NCBI GenBank assembly: GCA_938027685.1
Contig: CALJAM010000010.1
Location: forward strand, 1 to 64,000
Origin: an uncultured Bryobacteraceae bacterium
GTDB taxonomy: Bacteria > Acidobacteriota > Terriglobia > Bryobacterales > Bryobacteraceae
Reading direction: 5' to 3'
Length of the DNA: 64,000 bases
The notes beneath the pieces were generated by a model that saw nothing but the letters and a program-made list of their open reading frames with translations, made no database searches and had not been told where the DNA came from. Below, one piece after another: positions 1 through 8,766 of this stretch (position 1 is the stretch's first letter; the number at the start of each line of letters is the position of its first letter). The position numbers and the translations under genes were made by a program.

Positions 1-350
1 CCCCGCTTTTTGTTTCGTACCGAAGCTGGGCGGCCTCAGGTATGCCTGATGATCACAACCACGCCGGGCTGACCCTGCACGCAATCGCATTTCGTCCACC
101 CCCGTTGCCGCAAAATCCCACGGCGTCAATCAGCAGCACAAGATCTGCACCTAAGCCGGCCGTTGCTACCGCAGCATCCTGTGAGCGCCGAGTTTACCCC
201 GGCGCCAGAGGGAGCCCGCGCCAATGAAAGCGCTGCCGAGAGACAATTGCCCCTCCGTTCTTCACCTCTGCCTCTGATTCAACCTGGCCCGGACGACCAG
301 CGAGGACCGGGCACGTCCGCTTCGGAGCCCCCTCTCAGCCCCGTCGCCCC

Positions 351-1034
351 TTACGCGACCTCCGGCTTGGGGAACCACGGATCTGAATCCTCCAGCTGCC
401 CAAGGTAGATGTAACGCAGTTCGTCCCTTGCAACCATGGGTGCAAACATAGCACGCCACTCGTTCACGTAAAACCGCCCGCCCAAATATCCCTTGTATTC
501 GCGAATCCTGCCCGCCATTTGAGCCGCGCCTTCCCGGCCAACGATATCCGACAGGCAGATCTCGCGAGTGCGATTGGCGGACAGCCGCACCTCATACGAT
601 ATGTCTTTTCCACCGGCCCGCAGTTTATACGGAATTCCGGGGTGAGGACCGTACCACTCATCCCCCGGGCTTAGCCGCTGCCCATCGCGGCCCACAGGAC
701 GCCCGCTCAAAACATGACCGTCCAAATCGAATTCGAGAGATCCGTCATATTCGCCGGCATAAAAATAATCAATCTCGCCAGCCACCGGCACAATTACCTG
801 GTGCCATTCGTTGATATAAAAGACGCCGCCGAGCGTTTCCGAGTATTCTTCCTTAACTGCGTTAACCATCTCAACTAACCGCCGGTGCTCCGCCGTCGAT
901 AGATACACACGCTCGGCCTTGCCAATCCGATAAACGAGAGACACCACTTGCTCGCCCCGGTGCCAGCGAATCGAATACTTTGCGTCTTTCGGTGCCAAGC
1001 GAGGGCAGTTGCCAGGAAACTGTGGGAACGGCAT
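351..1034 (-). CDS. Hypothetical protein made of two copies of a ~100-aa repeat module shared with the neighbouring helicase C-terminus
   Basis: ORF track 351..1097; start trimmed to MPFPQFPGN (ATG 1034), overlapping the upstream stop (TAATG). Units end in GGVFYINEWHQVIVPV...YFYAGEY and GGRFYVNEWRAMFAPM...YIYLGQL. Confidence 0.75.
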   Translation of the reverse strand: MPFPQFPGNCPRLAPKDAKYSIRWHRGEQVVSLVYRIGKAERVYLSTAEHRRLVEMVNAVKEEYSETLGGVFYINEWHQVIVPVAGEIDYFYAGEYDGSLEFDLDGHVLSGRPVGRDGQRLSPGDEWYGPHPGIPYKLRAGGKDISYEVRLSANRTREICLSDIVGREGAAQMAGRIREYKGYLGGRFYVNEWRAMFAPMVARDELRYIYLGQLEDSDPWFPKPEVA

Positions 1035-1738
1035 TACGGAACCTCCTTTGCAAACCATCTCGCGTAATCGATCTTCCCGACGTAAACGGGATCCCAATCA
1101 TCCTCGCACCACCGGCCAGGCACTGGCCGCTTTGTCAGCACTAAACCAAACGGGTTCACGATGAATCTCACCGCGCCCCAGCGCCTACATCGCCGAAGCG
1201 CCGCTATCAAACGCGCATCCTGATACGGCGCGTACTGAATCAGATCTCGTTCCAGTCCCCGGTGGACGAAGTAGAGCCGCCCGGTCTTCGACAAATGGTA
1301 CGGTACGCCCACATACGGCAGTTCCCACGGGTCGCCGCACCCCAACCCGTGATCGTCGTACAGACCCACACGCTTACCTTCGTTCTCGGGATCGAGAAGA
1401 TCCCAGGTGCCCAGAAGGTCCCCGACAAAGTACCTGCGGCGGTCGTGGACCGCTGAAGGTACGATCACCTGGCCCCACTCGTTGATCGTGAAGGATCCCC
1501 CTTCCATGCCATTGAATTCAAGCTGCACCTTCGCGATCGCCTCGGCCAGCTCCTGAACGGCCTGCGTTTCTTCGAACCAGTACTCCCGGGTCTCGTTGCC
1601 CCGTCTCAGCTCAGCCATCGGCCAAAATTTTCCCAGATCTCCTCGAAAACGGAGATGGAAAACGCTCGCGGTACCCGGAATTCGATCGTATCGTCCAGTC
1701 CAGGTTAGTGGTCGTGACCTGATGAAGCGACACGGCAT
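1034..1738 (-). CDS. Hypothetical protein, paralogous two-repeat architecture to the 351-1034 product
   Basis: ORF 1034..1789; start MPCRFIRSRP (ATG 1738) is 5 nt after the helicase stop. Units contain GGSFTINEWGQVIVPS...YFVGDL and VRFIVNPFGLVLTKRP...VYVGKI. Confidence 0.75.
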   Translation of the reverse strand: MPCRFIRSRPLTWTGRYDRIPGTASVFHLRFRGDLGKFWPMAELRRGNETREYWFEETQAVQELAEAIAKVQLEFNGMEGGSFTINEWGQVIVPSAVHDRRRYFVGDLLGTWDLLDPENEGKRVGLYDDHGLGCGDPWELPYVGVPYHLSKTGRLYFVHRGLERDLIQYAPYQDARLIAALRRCRRWGAVRFIVNPFGLVLTKRPVPGRWCEDDWDPVYVGKIDYARWFAKEVP

Positions 1739-1743
1739 GCCGA

Positions 1744-3954
1744 CTACTCGGGAAACTCGAGCCCTTCCTTCAGCGTAGTGAGGAACCAAAGTCGTCCGTC
1801 CCTCCGAAATACCGCATCTCCTCGCGAATCGACTTCGAAGTGGGTAATGGCCTGCCCAGGCGCCTGAACGGATTTCAGCACCTGAAGTAACGTCTCGGCA
1901 TCGCGCCCCTTTGCCTTGTTGCAGGCTTCGTCACCCACCAGGGCAAAGACCTCGCCGCGCGGAATTTTCTTGACAATCACGCCCCCCCGTTTCTGGCTGT
2001 ACCGCAACTTCTGGATGGGACCCTGCAGCGCAAATGGATAGGGATCGCCAGGCTTCGCGGTCTTGAGCCATTCGGCGCGGTCTACCGCCGAGCCGGCTTG
2101 CTCATACATGTCGGCAGGTACGAGCGGAGAGTCCAGGGCCGTCACGAACCGCGTTTCCCAATCGTCTCCGGCTAGAACCCGCACCAGGCAGTAGTGCTTC
2201 ACCGGCGTGACGTAGAAGCGTCCGGGACGCCCGAGGACACGCCGGACGGCATCGTAGACCGGCTTTGGGTTCGCTATCAAACGATCCCGTTGATCACGGA
2301 TGTTACCCTGAGAGTCGCAGGAATAGATTTCACCTTCGAGCCGTCCCGGATAGAGGTCGCCCGGTTTCAGATCCGAAATTCTTAGTTCGTAATCCGGCGG
2401 GAGGCACACACGAGGAGGACCAGGTTGGAGTTCAGGGTCCCCTTCAAGATCCCACCGGTAGTACAGGTTGCGCTCGGCACCCGTAATCCTGCTCCAGTCT
2501 TCCCGTTCGTATATCAACTCGTCAACGGTGTCACGAATGTAGAGTATGTGAATGGTCGGGTTTTTTTCTTCCCCGACTGCGGTCCTGTGCCGACGCAGAA
2601 CACGGCCCATGCTTTGGATCCTTTGGCGCACCGAGGTCGAAGAGGCCACGATGATCGCAAGGTCAACCGCAGGCACGTTGAACCCCTCGATGAGCGATTT
2701 TGCCGACACCATGACCCGCGCAATGCCCCTTCGAAAAAGATCTAGACTGATCTCGCGCAGCTCCTGGGGGAGTTTACTATGCTCCAAGACCGCAGGATAT
2801 CCCCCAACCTGCAGCCTAACGAAAAGTTCGTTCACCGAATCCACGCTTTCGTGAAAGAGAATCGCCATCGACTCGGGGTTCGGGTAAAGCTCGCGCCTCA
2901 GGATCTCTAGAACCGCTTTATAACGAGCTTCCGCCCCGTACAACAACATCTTCCGCTCGGCCGTGTCTGCCAGGAAGCGTTGGGCAGCCTGGGAGACGTC
3001 CTGCGCGCCGCTTTGGGCAGCACGTTGTACCCAGGAGAAAAAGCGGCCTCCCGAGCCTGCCTTGGGCGGGGCATGATTCTGCAAGTAAAGGCGGGATTCA
3101 GAGATAGATCTGGAGAGACGCTCGTAAGAGGCACGCTCCGACGGGGTCAAGTCTAGGCCGTAGTGCTTGATCGTGTAAGGCGGAACGATGCCCATCTGCA
3201 GAGCTTCTAACAGCGTTAGCTCGAAGAACACATCTCCCAGTTCTTTCCCGAGAAGGGATGCTCCGAAATCGCCGGAAGAGCGGTCCTCAGTGTCCTCTCG
3301 CTCCGGCGTTGCGGACAATCCGAGCGAAGCCATCCTAGGAGTTTTCAATACGCGTGACATCTGCGGTGCACCGGCGCGGTGGCATTCGTCCGCTATCAAA
3401 AGCAGTCGGTCGCCAAGGCCCTGCTTGGCTACCATTTCGGGAAGTGTAGCCCGAGCCGTATCGAGGACTGCGATCAAAAAACGGCAGCGGTCCGAGAAGG
3501 AGTCCTGAAATCCGCCTCCTAAGCGGCCAAGCGCGCTCAGTGGGAGGTTCGATTGTCGAGCGACCTGCTCATACCACTGATTCATGAGCACGATCGTGGG
3601 TACGACCACCGCCACCCGCAGCTCGCGGCAGTCTCGGTTCTGAAGGGCTTCTGCGATAGCCAAGCCCAAAATGGTTTTACCAGCCCCCGTGACGACTTTA
3701 ACCGTTCCCCTCCGGCCATTCTTGAACCACGCGTCCCGACACCGAACTTGCCATTCCGACAATTGAATACCTGGCGTGAGATTCCAAGGCTCGGAGAGAT
3801 CCATTAGCTTCGGAATGCTGGGGTCGATCATGACTCGTGATTCTTCTTCACGAGGCTCTTGGTCCGCGATCCATTCCAAAAGCCGCAATTGATGTAGAAG
3901 CAGTCGCTGCTCAGCTGTAAACCTGATGGCCAGCGGATCCCTTCTCGCCTGCAA
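1744..3954 (-). CDS. SF2 DEAD/DEAH-type (SSL2/XPB-like) helicase with C-terminal repeat modules
   Basis: Walker A VVTGAGKT, DEAH-like IADECH, motif III LGLSATPER, motif VI QSMGRVLRR. C-terminal ~215 aa lie outside the helicase core. Confidence 0.9.
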   Translation of the reverse strand: MQARRDPLAIRFTAEQRLLLHQLRLLEWIADQEPREEESRVMIDPSIPKLMDLSEPWNLTPGIQLSEWQVRCRDAWFKNGRRGTVKVVTGAGKTILGLAIAEALQNRDCRELRVAVVVPTIVLMNQWYEQVARQSNLPLSALGRLGGGFQDSFSDRCRFLIAVLDTARATLPEMVAKQGLGDRLLLIADECHRAGAPQMSRVLKTPRMASLGLSATPEREDTEDRSSGDFGASLLGKELGDVFFELTLLEALQMGIVPPYTIKHYGLDLTPSERASYERLSRSISESRLYLQNHAPPKAGSGGRFFSWVQRAAQSGAQDVSQAAQRFLADTAERKMLLYGAEARYKAVLEILRRELYPNPESMAILFHESVDSVNELFVRLQVGGYPAVLEHSKLPQELREISLDLFRRGIARVMVSAKSLIEGFNVPAVDLAIIVASSTSVRQRIQSMGRVLRRHRTAVGEEKNPTIHILYIRDTVDELIYEREDWSRITGAERNLYYRWDLEGDPELQPGPPRVCLPPDYELRISDLKPGDLYPGRLEGEIYSCDSQGNIRDQRDRLIANPKPVYDAVRRVLGRPGRFYVTPVKHYCLVRVLAGDDWETRFVTALDSPLVPADMYEQAGSAVDRAEWLKTAKPGDPYPFALQGPIQKLRYSQKRGGVIVKKIPRGEVFALVGDEACNKAKGRDAETLLQVLKSVQAPGQAITHFEVDSRGDAVFRRDGRLWFLTTLKEGLEFPE

Positions 3955-4751
3955 GGCTCACCCCTTATGACGTCGGCTTGTGTTCTTTTTACCCGTTCGA
4001 CCGTTTACCGCAATTTCCCTCCCCGCACCTGCACAATACGAACGTATACAAACCTGATTCCTTGGATGTCAACCAACCGCCCCTTCTCACCTCCAAGTCC
4101 TGACCTCTGGCCGTGGCTGGGCCGTCAGTGCCGCGACTTCACCCCAGCCGAGCGCACCCGCAGCCGCGTGCTCACCATCGGGGATGGTCACAGCCTCAGC
4201 CTTCAATCGCCGGGCGCCGCCACCGGCAATAGTTCGCGCCGCAAACCGGACTATCTCACGACACGACTGTCCGGGTCAGGCAACAAAAACGCCAACAACG
4301 CCCGGCGGGCCTCCCCCTCGGCCAAGCAAGACCCCCTGGAAGCACACGCCGCCACCGTAGATGACCCGCTGCGCCCCTTGCCACGCTCCACCTCGGCCGC
4401 CTGCTTCGCACCAAGGCTAAGCCGCCCCCACCCTACCCGGCGGTCAGGTCCCAGGAAAGCTCACCCAGCCCCCATTGGCATTCCGCGCGCACCGGTTGTC
4501 GAACAATCCCATCGCGCTCGTTAGCTGCGCAAGATGGGGCAAGATTCGCCGGGTACCAGGCAATTTTGTGCCGCGCCTGAAATGTCCTCCCCATGTCCTC
4601 TCCTTCACTGGAACGCACAGCCCTCACACCCATCGAGCCTGCCGAACATTTTTGCGCCACCCGAACTCAGAAATTTCTCGACCGCCTCATCGCAACTGGG
4701 GGATGGCCAGCCCTCTCCGGCCCCTCTACACCCTCGCCCGCCGCGCCCGTC

Positions 4752-5012
4752 CTAGGCCCCGCCGCCACGGTGACGCCCGTGCAGGAAGATCTCGCCCAAA
4801 CCCCACGTCATCAGGAAAACGAACAGGCTGCCTACCGTCAGATCGAAAACGCGGCTGCCCACGAAGACCTCCGGAGTGGGAATCAGTCCGAGGATCAACG
4901 CCAGAACCACCGCCGCCGCATGCCAGTACCAGGCCACGTGGCGTCTGTACAGCAGCCACAACGCCAACAGGAACGCAGCCGCATATGCGCTGAACACCAC
5001 CGTCGTCGTCAC
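4752..5012 (-). CDS. Small hypothetical membrane protein (2-3 predicted TM helices)
   Basis: VTTTVVFSAYAAAFLLALWLLYRRHVAWYWHAAAVVLALILGLIP...; GTG start preceded by AGGAGGA. Confidence 0.6.
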   Translation of the reverse strand: MTTTVVFSAYAAAFLLALWLLYRRHVAWYWHAAAVVLALILGLIPTPEVFVGSRVFDLTVGSLFVFLMTWGLGEIFLHGRHRGGGA

Positions 5013-5139
5013 GTGTCCTCCTCGTGCGAAGTTCCCATTACATTCGAAAACCCCCCGCACTTTCAAGCCGCCCCGCAGTCCCCTCCCCGCGCCCCGCGCT
5101 GACCCCGGCCGCCGCGCGCTCCATTAGAATATCCCTCTT

Positions 5140-5985
5140 GTGGAAATGAAACGCATCGCCGTGTTGGGCGCCGGCAACATCGGCGCAGCCATGATCGGCG
5201 GCATCCTCAAGAGCGGCCTCGCCGACCGCGATCACCTCATCGCCACCGAGGCCTCCCCCGAAAGGGCCGAACAGATCGCCGCCCGCTTCGGCATCCCCGT
5301 GCGCTTGCGGGCCAATCGCGAAGCCGCCGGCTGGGCCGAGATCATCATGCTCGCGGTCAAGCCCCTCACCGTGCCGCACGTGCTCGAAGAGATCCGCGAC
5401 GAACTCCGCCCCGACCAAATCCTGGTTTCCCTGGCCGCCGCCGTGCCCATCGCCCTCATCGAAAAACTCGTGGCCAAGCGCATGCCCATCTTTCGCGCCA
5501 TGCCCAACATCCCCGTGGTCGTCGACGAAGGCGCCACCGCCGTGGCGGCCAACGGCGCAGTCACTCTGGAACAGCGCCGCCTGGTCGAGGATATTTTCGC
5601 CGCCGTCGGCTACGTCGTCTTTGTCGAAGAGGAACTCATGCACGCCGTCACCGCGCTCTCCGGCAGCGGCCCAGCCTACATCTACATGGTCATCGAAGCC
5701 CTGATCGACGGCGGCCTCAAGATGGGCCTCTCGCGCGAGGTCGCCACCCGCTTGACCGAACAGACCGTCCTCGGCGCCGCCAAGCTCGTGCGCGAGACCG
5801 GCCTCCACCCCGCCATCCTCAAAGATCAGGTGATCACCCCGGGCGGAGTCACCATCTCCGCCATCCACGAACTCGAAAAACACGGGCTGCGTTCCATGCT
5901 TATCTCGGCGATTGAGACCGCCACTCTGCAGTCCCGACGCCTGACCGAATCCCTCACCAGCAAGCTCCTGAGCCGAAACCCATGA
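5140..5985 (+). CDS. proC: Pyrroline-5-carboxylate reductase
   Basis: MKRIAVLGAGNIGAAMIGGIL Rossmann start; ALSGSGPAY and PGGVTISAIHELE motifs. Confidence 0.95.
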   Translation: MEMKRIAVLGAGNIGAAMIGGILKSGLADRDHLIATEASPERAEQIAARFGIPVRLRANREAAGWAEIIMLAVKPLTVPHVLEEIRDELRPDQILVSLAAAVPIALIEKLVAKRMPIFRAMPNIPVVVDEGATAVAANGAVTLEQRRLVEDIFAAVGYVVFVEEELMHAVTALSGSGPAYIYMVIEALIDGGLKMGLSREVATRLTEQTVLGAAKLVRETGLHPAILKDQVITPGGVTISAIHELEKHGLRSMLISAIETATLQSRRLTESLTSKLLSRNP

Positions 5986-6770
5986 CGCGAATCCTCGCCA
6001 TCCACGCCCACCCCGACGACGTCGAGTTCCTCGCCGGCGGCACCCTCGCCCTGCTCGCCGCCCGCGGACACGCCGTCACCATCGTGACCATGACTCCCGG
6101 CGACTGCGGCACCACCGAATACTCGGCCGAGGAGATCGCCTCCATCCGTCGCCGCGAAGCCGGCTCCGCTGCCGCACTCATCGGCGCAACCTATCGCTGC
6201 GCCGAGTTCCGCGATCTGGCCATCTTCAACGACCATGAATCGCGACGACGCGTCACCGAGATCCTTCGCGAATTCCGTCCCGAAATCGTGCTGACCTCCT
6301 CGCCGATCGATTACCTCTGCGATCACGAGACCACCAGCGTGCTCGTGCGCGACGCCTGCTTCGCCGCCCCGGCGCCGAATTACTCAACCGGCGCCCTTCA
6401 GCCCAATCCGCCCCTGCCCGCCATACCCCACCTCTACTTCATGGATCCCGCCGGCGGCGTCGACCGCGACGGCCGGCCCATCATCCCGGACTTCGTGGTC
6501 AACATACAGTCCGTCTTCGAACTCAAGAAACGCATGCTCGCTGAACACCGCAGCCAGCGCGAGTGGCTCATGAAACAACACGGGATCGATGACTACATGC
6601 TCATGATGGAAGAGTGGACCCGCCGGGCAGGCAGCCACGCCGGCATCGCCCTCGGCGAGGGATTCCGCCGCTACAAGGGTCACCCCTACCCGCAGACGCC
6701 GCTGCTCGAACAGTTGCTCGGACCCGAGCTGGTCGTGCCCGTCCGCCCGCCGGCCGCACCAGCGCCGTAA
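5982..6770 (+). CDS. PIG-L/LmbE family deacetylase
   Basis: AIHAHPDDVEFLAGGTLALL motif, TMTPGDCGT, SPIDYLCDHE. Confidence 0.9.
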   Translation: MTRILAIHAHPDDVEFLAGGTLALLAARGHAVTIVTMTPGDCGTTEYSAEEIASIRRREAGSAAALIGATYRCAEFRDLAIFNDHESRRRVTEILREFRPEIVLTSSPIDYLCDHETTSVLVRDACFAAPAPNYSTGALQPNPPLPAIPHLYFMDPAGGVDRDGRPIIPDFVVNIQSVFELKKRMLAEHRSQREWLMKQHGIDDYMLMMEEWTRRAGSHAGIALGEGFRRYKGHPYPQTPLLEQLLGPELVVPVRPPAAPAP

Positions 6771-7079
6771 TCAGTCCAGATCAATATCGCGCGTCGGCGG
6801 CCCCACATCGGGCTTCTCTTTGGCCTGCCGCAACAGTTCCTCGAACTTCCGCTCGAGCACCTCGCCGTGACGCTTCTCGGCCTCCAGTGAACGCTGGAAG
6901 AGCTCCTCACGCCGCGCCGCCTCCCCTTTCAGCCGCGCGACCGCAGCCTCCAGGCTCTCCACCGTCCGCGGCTTCTCCGGCGCCTCGTGCGAGATCACCG
7001 CCTCGGTCGCCGGATCGATCTTCAGGCGCGCCTGGCAGCAGGGACACTGGACTTCGATCAGACGCTTCGCCCTCGCCAT
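6771..7079 (-). CDS. Hypothetical protein with N-terminal CPCC motif and coiled coil
   Basis: MARAKRLIEVQCPCCQARLKIDP followed by a heptad-rich region; codon use consistent with the genome. Confidence 0.65.
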   Translation of the reverse strand: MARAKRLIEVQCPCCQARLKIDPATEAVISHEAPEKPRTVESLEAAVARLKGEAARREELFQRSLEAEKRHGEVLERKFEELLRQAKEKPDVGPPTRDIDLD

Positions 7080-7147
7080 ACCGCCGATGGTAGCACGTCG
7101 TGAACGCCATGCCCCGGTGCCCGGCCCTCCCGTGGTATCGTGAGGGC

Positions 7148-7684
7148 ATGATCGCTAGATGGCTGATCGCCGCTGCGCTCGCACCGCTGCTCGCCGCCCA
7201 GGGCTCCCTCTCCAACCGCCGGGCCCCCGGCTTCTCCCTGCCGGACGTCGATCTGCGGCAACACGATCTAGCCGACTACCGCGGTCGCATCGTCCTGCTG
7301 GACATCATGCGCACGCAGTGCCCCCACTGCCAGACTCTCTCCCGCACGCTCGAACGCATCAAGGCGCACTACGGCGACCAAGTCGCGGTCCTCTCCATCG
7401 TGAACCCGCCCGACAACCTCGACTCAGTGCGGGCTTACATCCGCGAAAACAAGATCACCACGCCCATCCTCTTCGATTGCGGCCAGGTCGCCGCCTCCTA
7501 CATGAAGGCCACGCCGCAGCGACCCACCGTCAACGTGCCCCACCTCTTCGTCATCGATGCCAACGGCTGGATCCGCCACGACTACGCTTATACCCCTGAG
7601 AATCGAGCCATCTTCGAAGGCCGCGGACTCTTCGCTGTCCTCAACCGGCTGCTCGCCGAAAAACCCGCCTCCGCCTCCAAGTAG
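7148..7684 (+). CDS. TlpA/redoxin-like thioredoxin-fold protein, secreted
   Basis: Signal peptide MIARWLIAAALAPLLAAQG; PGFSLPDVDL, LLDIMRTQCPHCQTLSRTLERI. Confidence 0.85.
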   Translation: MIARWLIAAALAPLLAAQGSLSNRRAPGFSLPDVDLRQHDLADYRGRIVLLDIMRTQCPHCQTLSRTLERIKAHYGDQVAVLSIVNPPDNLDSVRAYIRENKITTPILFDCGQVAASYMKATPQRPTVNVPHLFVIDANGWIRHDYAYTPENRAIFEGRGLFAVLNRLLAEKPASASK

Positions 7685-7699
7685 GCCCCGCCATCCCCG

Positions 7700-8176
7700 T
7701 CACGCCGTTCGTCGCGATCGACTCCGCGCCCCACGCTTGGCCGCCGCCAACGCCCCCGTGGCCTCCAGTTCCTGCCGGATCGCGTCCAGCACCCCGTTCA
7801 CAAAAGGCACCGCCTGCTCGCCCGAAAACCGTCGCGCCAGCTCGAGCGCTTCGTTGATGGCCACCGCCGGAGGCGACCCCAAAGCGATCATCTCGAACAC
7901 CGCCAGGCGCATCACGTTGCGATCCACCGCGGGCATTCGCTCCAGACGCCAATTGTGCGCATGCCGCGCAATGAGCTCGTCGATTTCCTGCCGCCGCGTC
8001 TGCACGCCGCAAACCAGCTCCGTCACCAGAGGGTCGGGCTCCTCCGCCGCGCCTCCCGGCTCCGAGGAAAGCGACTCGTAAAAGGCACGGATCGCCTGCT
8101 CTGCAGGCTGCGGCGTCAGGTCCAGTTGAAAGAGGATCTGCAAGGCGTGCCGGCGCGCCCTGCGTCGCGATGCCAT
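7700..8176 (-). CDS. nusB: Transcription antitermination factor NusB
   Basis: RRRARRHALQILFQLD, LERMPAVDRNVMRLAVFEM, AINEALELARRFSGEQAVPFVNGVLDAI. Confidence 0.95.
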   Translation of the reverse strand: MASRRRARRHALQILFQLDLTPQPAEQAIRAFYESLSSEPGGAAEEPDPLVTELVCGVQTRRQEIDELIARHAHNWRLERMPAVDRNVMRLAVFEMIALGSPPAVAINEALELARRFSGEQAVPFVNGVLDAIRQELEATGALAAAKRGARSRSRRTA

Positions 8177-8183
8177 GCCGCCC

Positions 8184-8675
8184 TCAGCCGCCCGTACGCA
8201 GCCGGCGCATGAGGTTGCCCATCTCGACCGCGCTCATGGCAGCGTCGAAACCCTTGTTGCCCGACTTGGCTCCCGCACGATCGATCGCCTGTTCCAGGGT
8301 GTCGCACGTGAGCACTCCGAAAGTCACCGGTGTCCCCGTCTCCAGCGCCACCTGGGCCAGCCCCTTGGCCGCCTCCGACGCGATGTACTCGTAATGCGGC
8401 GTGTCGCCGCGAATGACCGCGCTCAGGCAAATGATTGCGTCGTACGTCCCCGCCCGCGCCAGCTCGCGCGCCACCACCGGCAGCTCCCACGATCCCGGCA
8501 CGCGTACGACCCGAATCGCATCCGCATCGCAGCCGGTGCGGTTCAGCGCATCGAGCGCGCCCGCCAGCAGCCGTTCCGTGATCAGGCTGTTGAATCGGCT
8601 CACGACGATGGCGAACTTCAGACCTGCCGCGTTGAGCTGCCCTTCAATGATCTTTTCCGGCATGGACTCCCCCAC
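8184..8675 (-). CDS. ribH: 6,7-dimethyl-8-ribityllumazine synthase
   Basis: [54 protein letters not shown]. Confidence 0.95.
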   Translation of the reverse strand: MGESMPEKIIEGQLNAAGLKFAIVVSRFNSLITERLLAGALDALNRTGCDADAIRVVRVPGSWELPVVARELARAGTYDAIICLSAVIRGDTPHYEYIASEAAKGLAQVALETGTPVTFGVLTCDTLEQAIDRAGAKSGNKGFDAAMSAVEMGNLMRRLRTGG

Positions 8676-8766
8676 GCCGGCCGCCGGTTTTTTTCCGCGC
8701 CGCCGGCTCAGAGCCTCATCATAGCGCAGGGGCCGGACGCCTTCACGCGTCGGCCCCCCACAGCCT

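Noticed and set aside
42-459. Small ORFs at the window start (61, 81, 65 aa)
   Set aside because: No recognisable motif, overlapping frames, Pro/Ser/Arg-rich; not supportable as genes.
8676-8710. GCCGGCCGCCGG-T7-CCGCGCCGCCGGC as a Rho-independent terminator
   Set aside because: It lies upstream of ribH and downstream of gdh on the minus strand, where a T-run on the plus strand is in the wrong orientation; the stem is imperfect.
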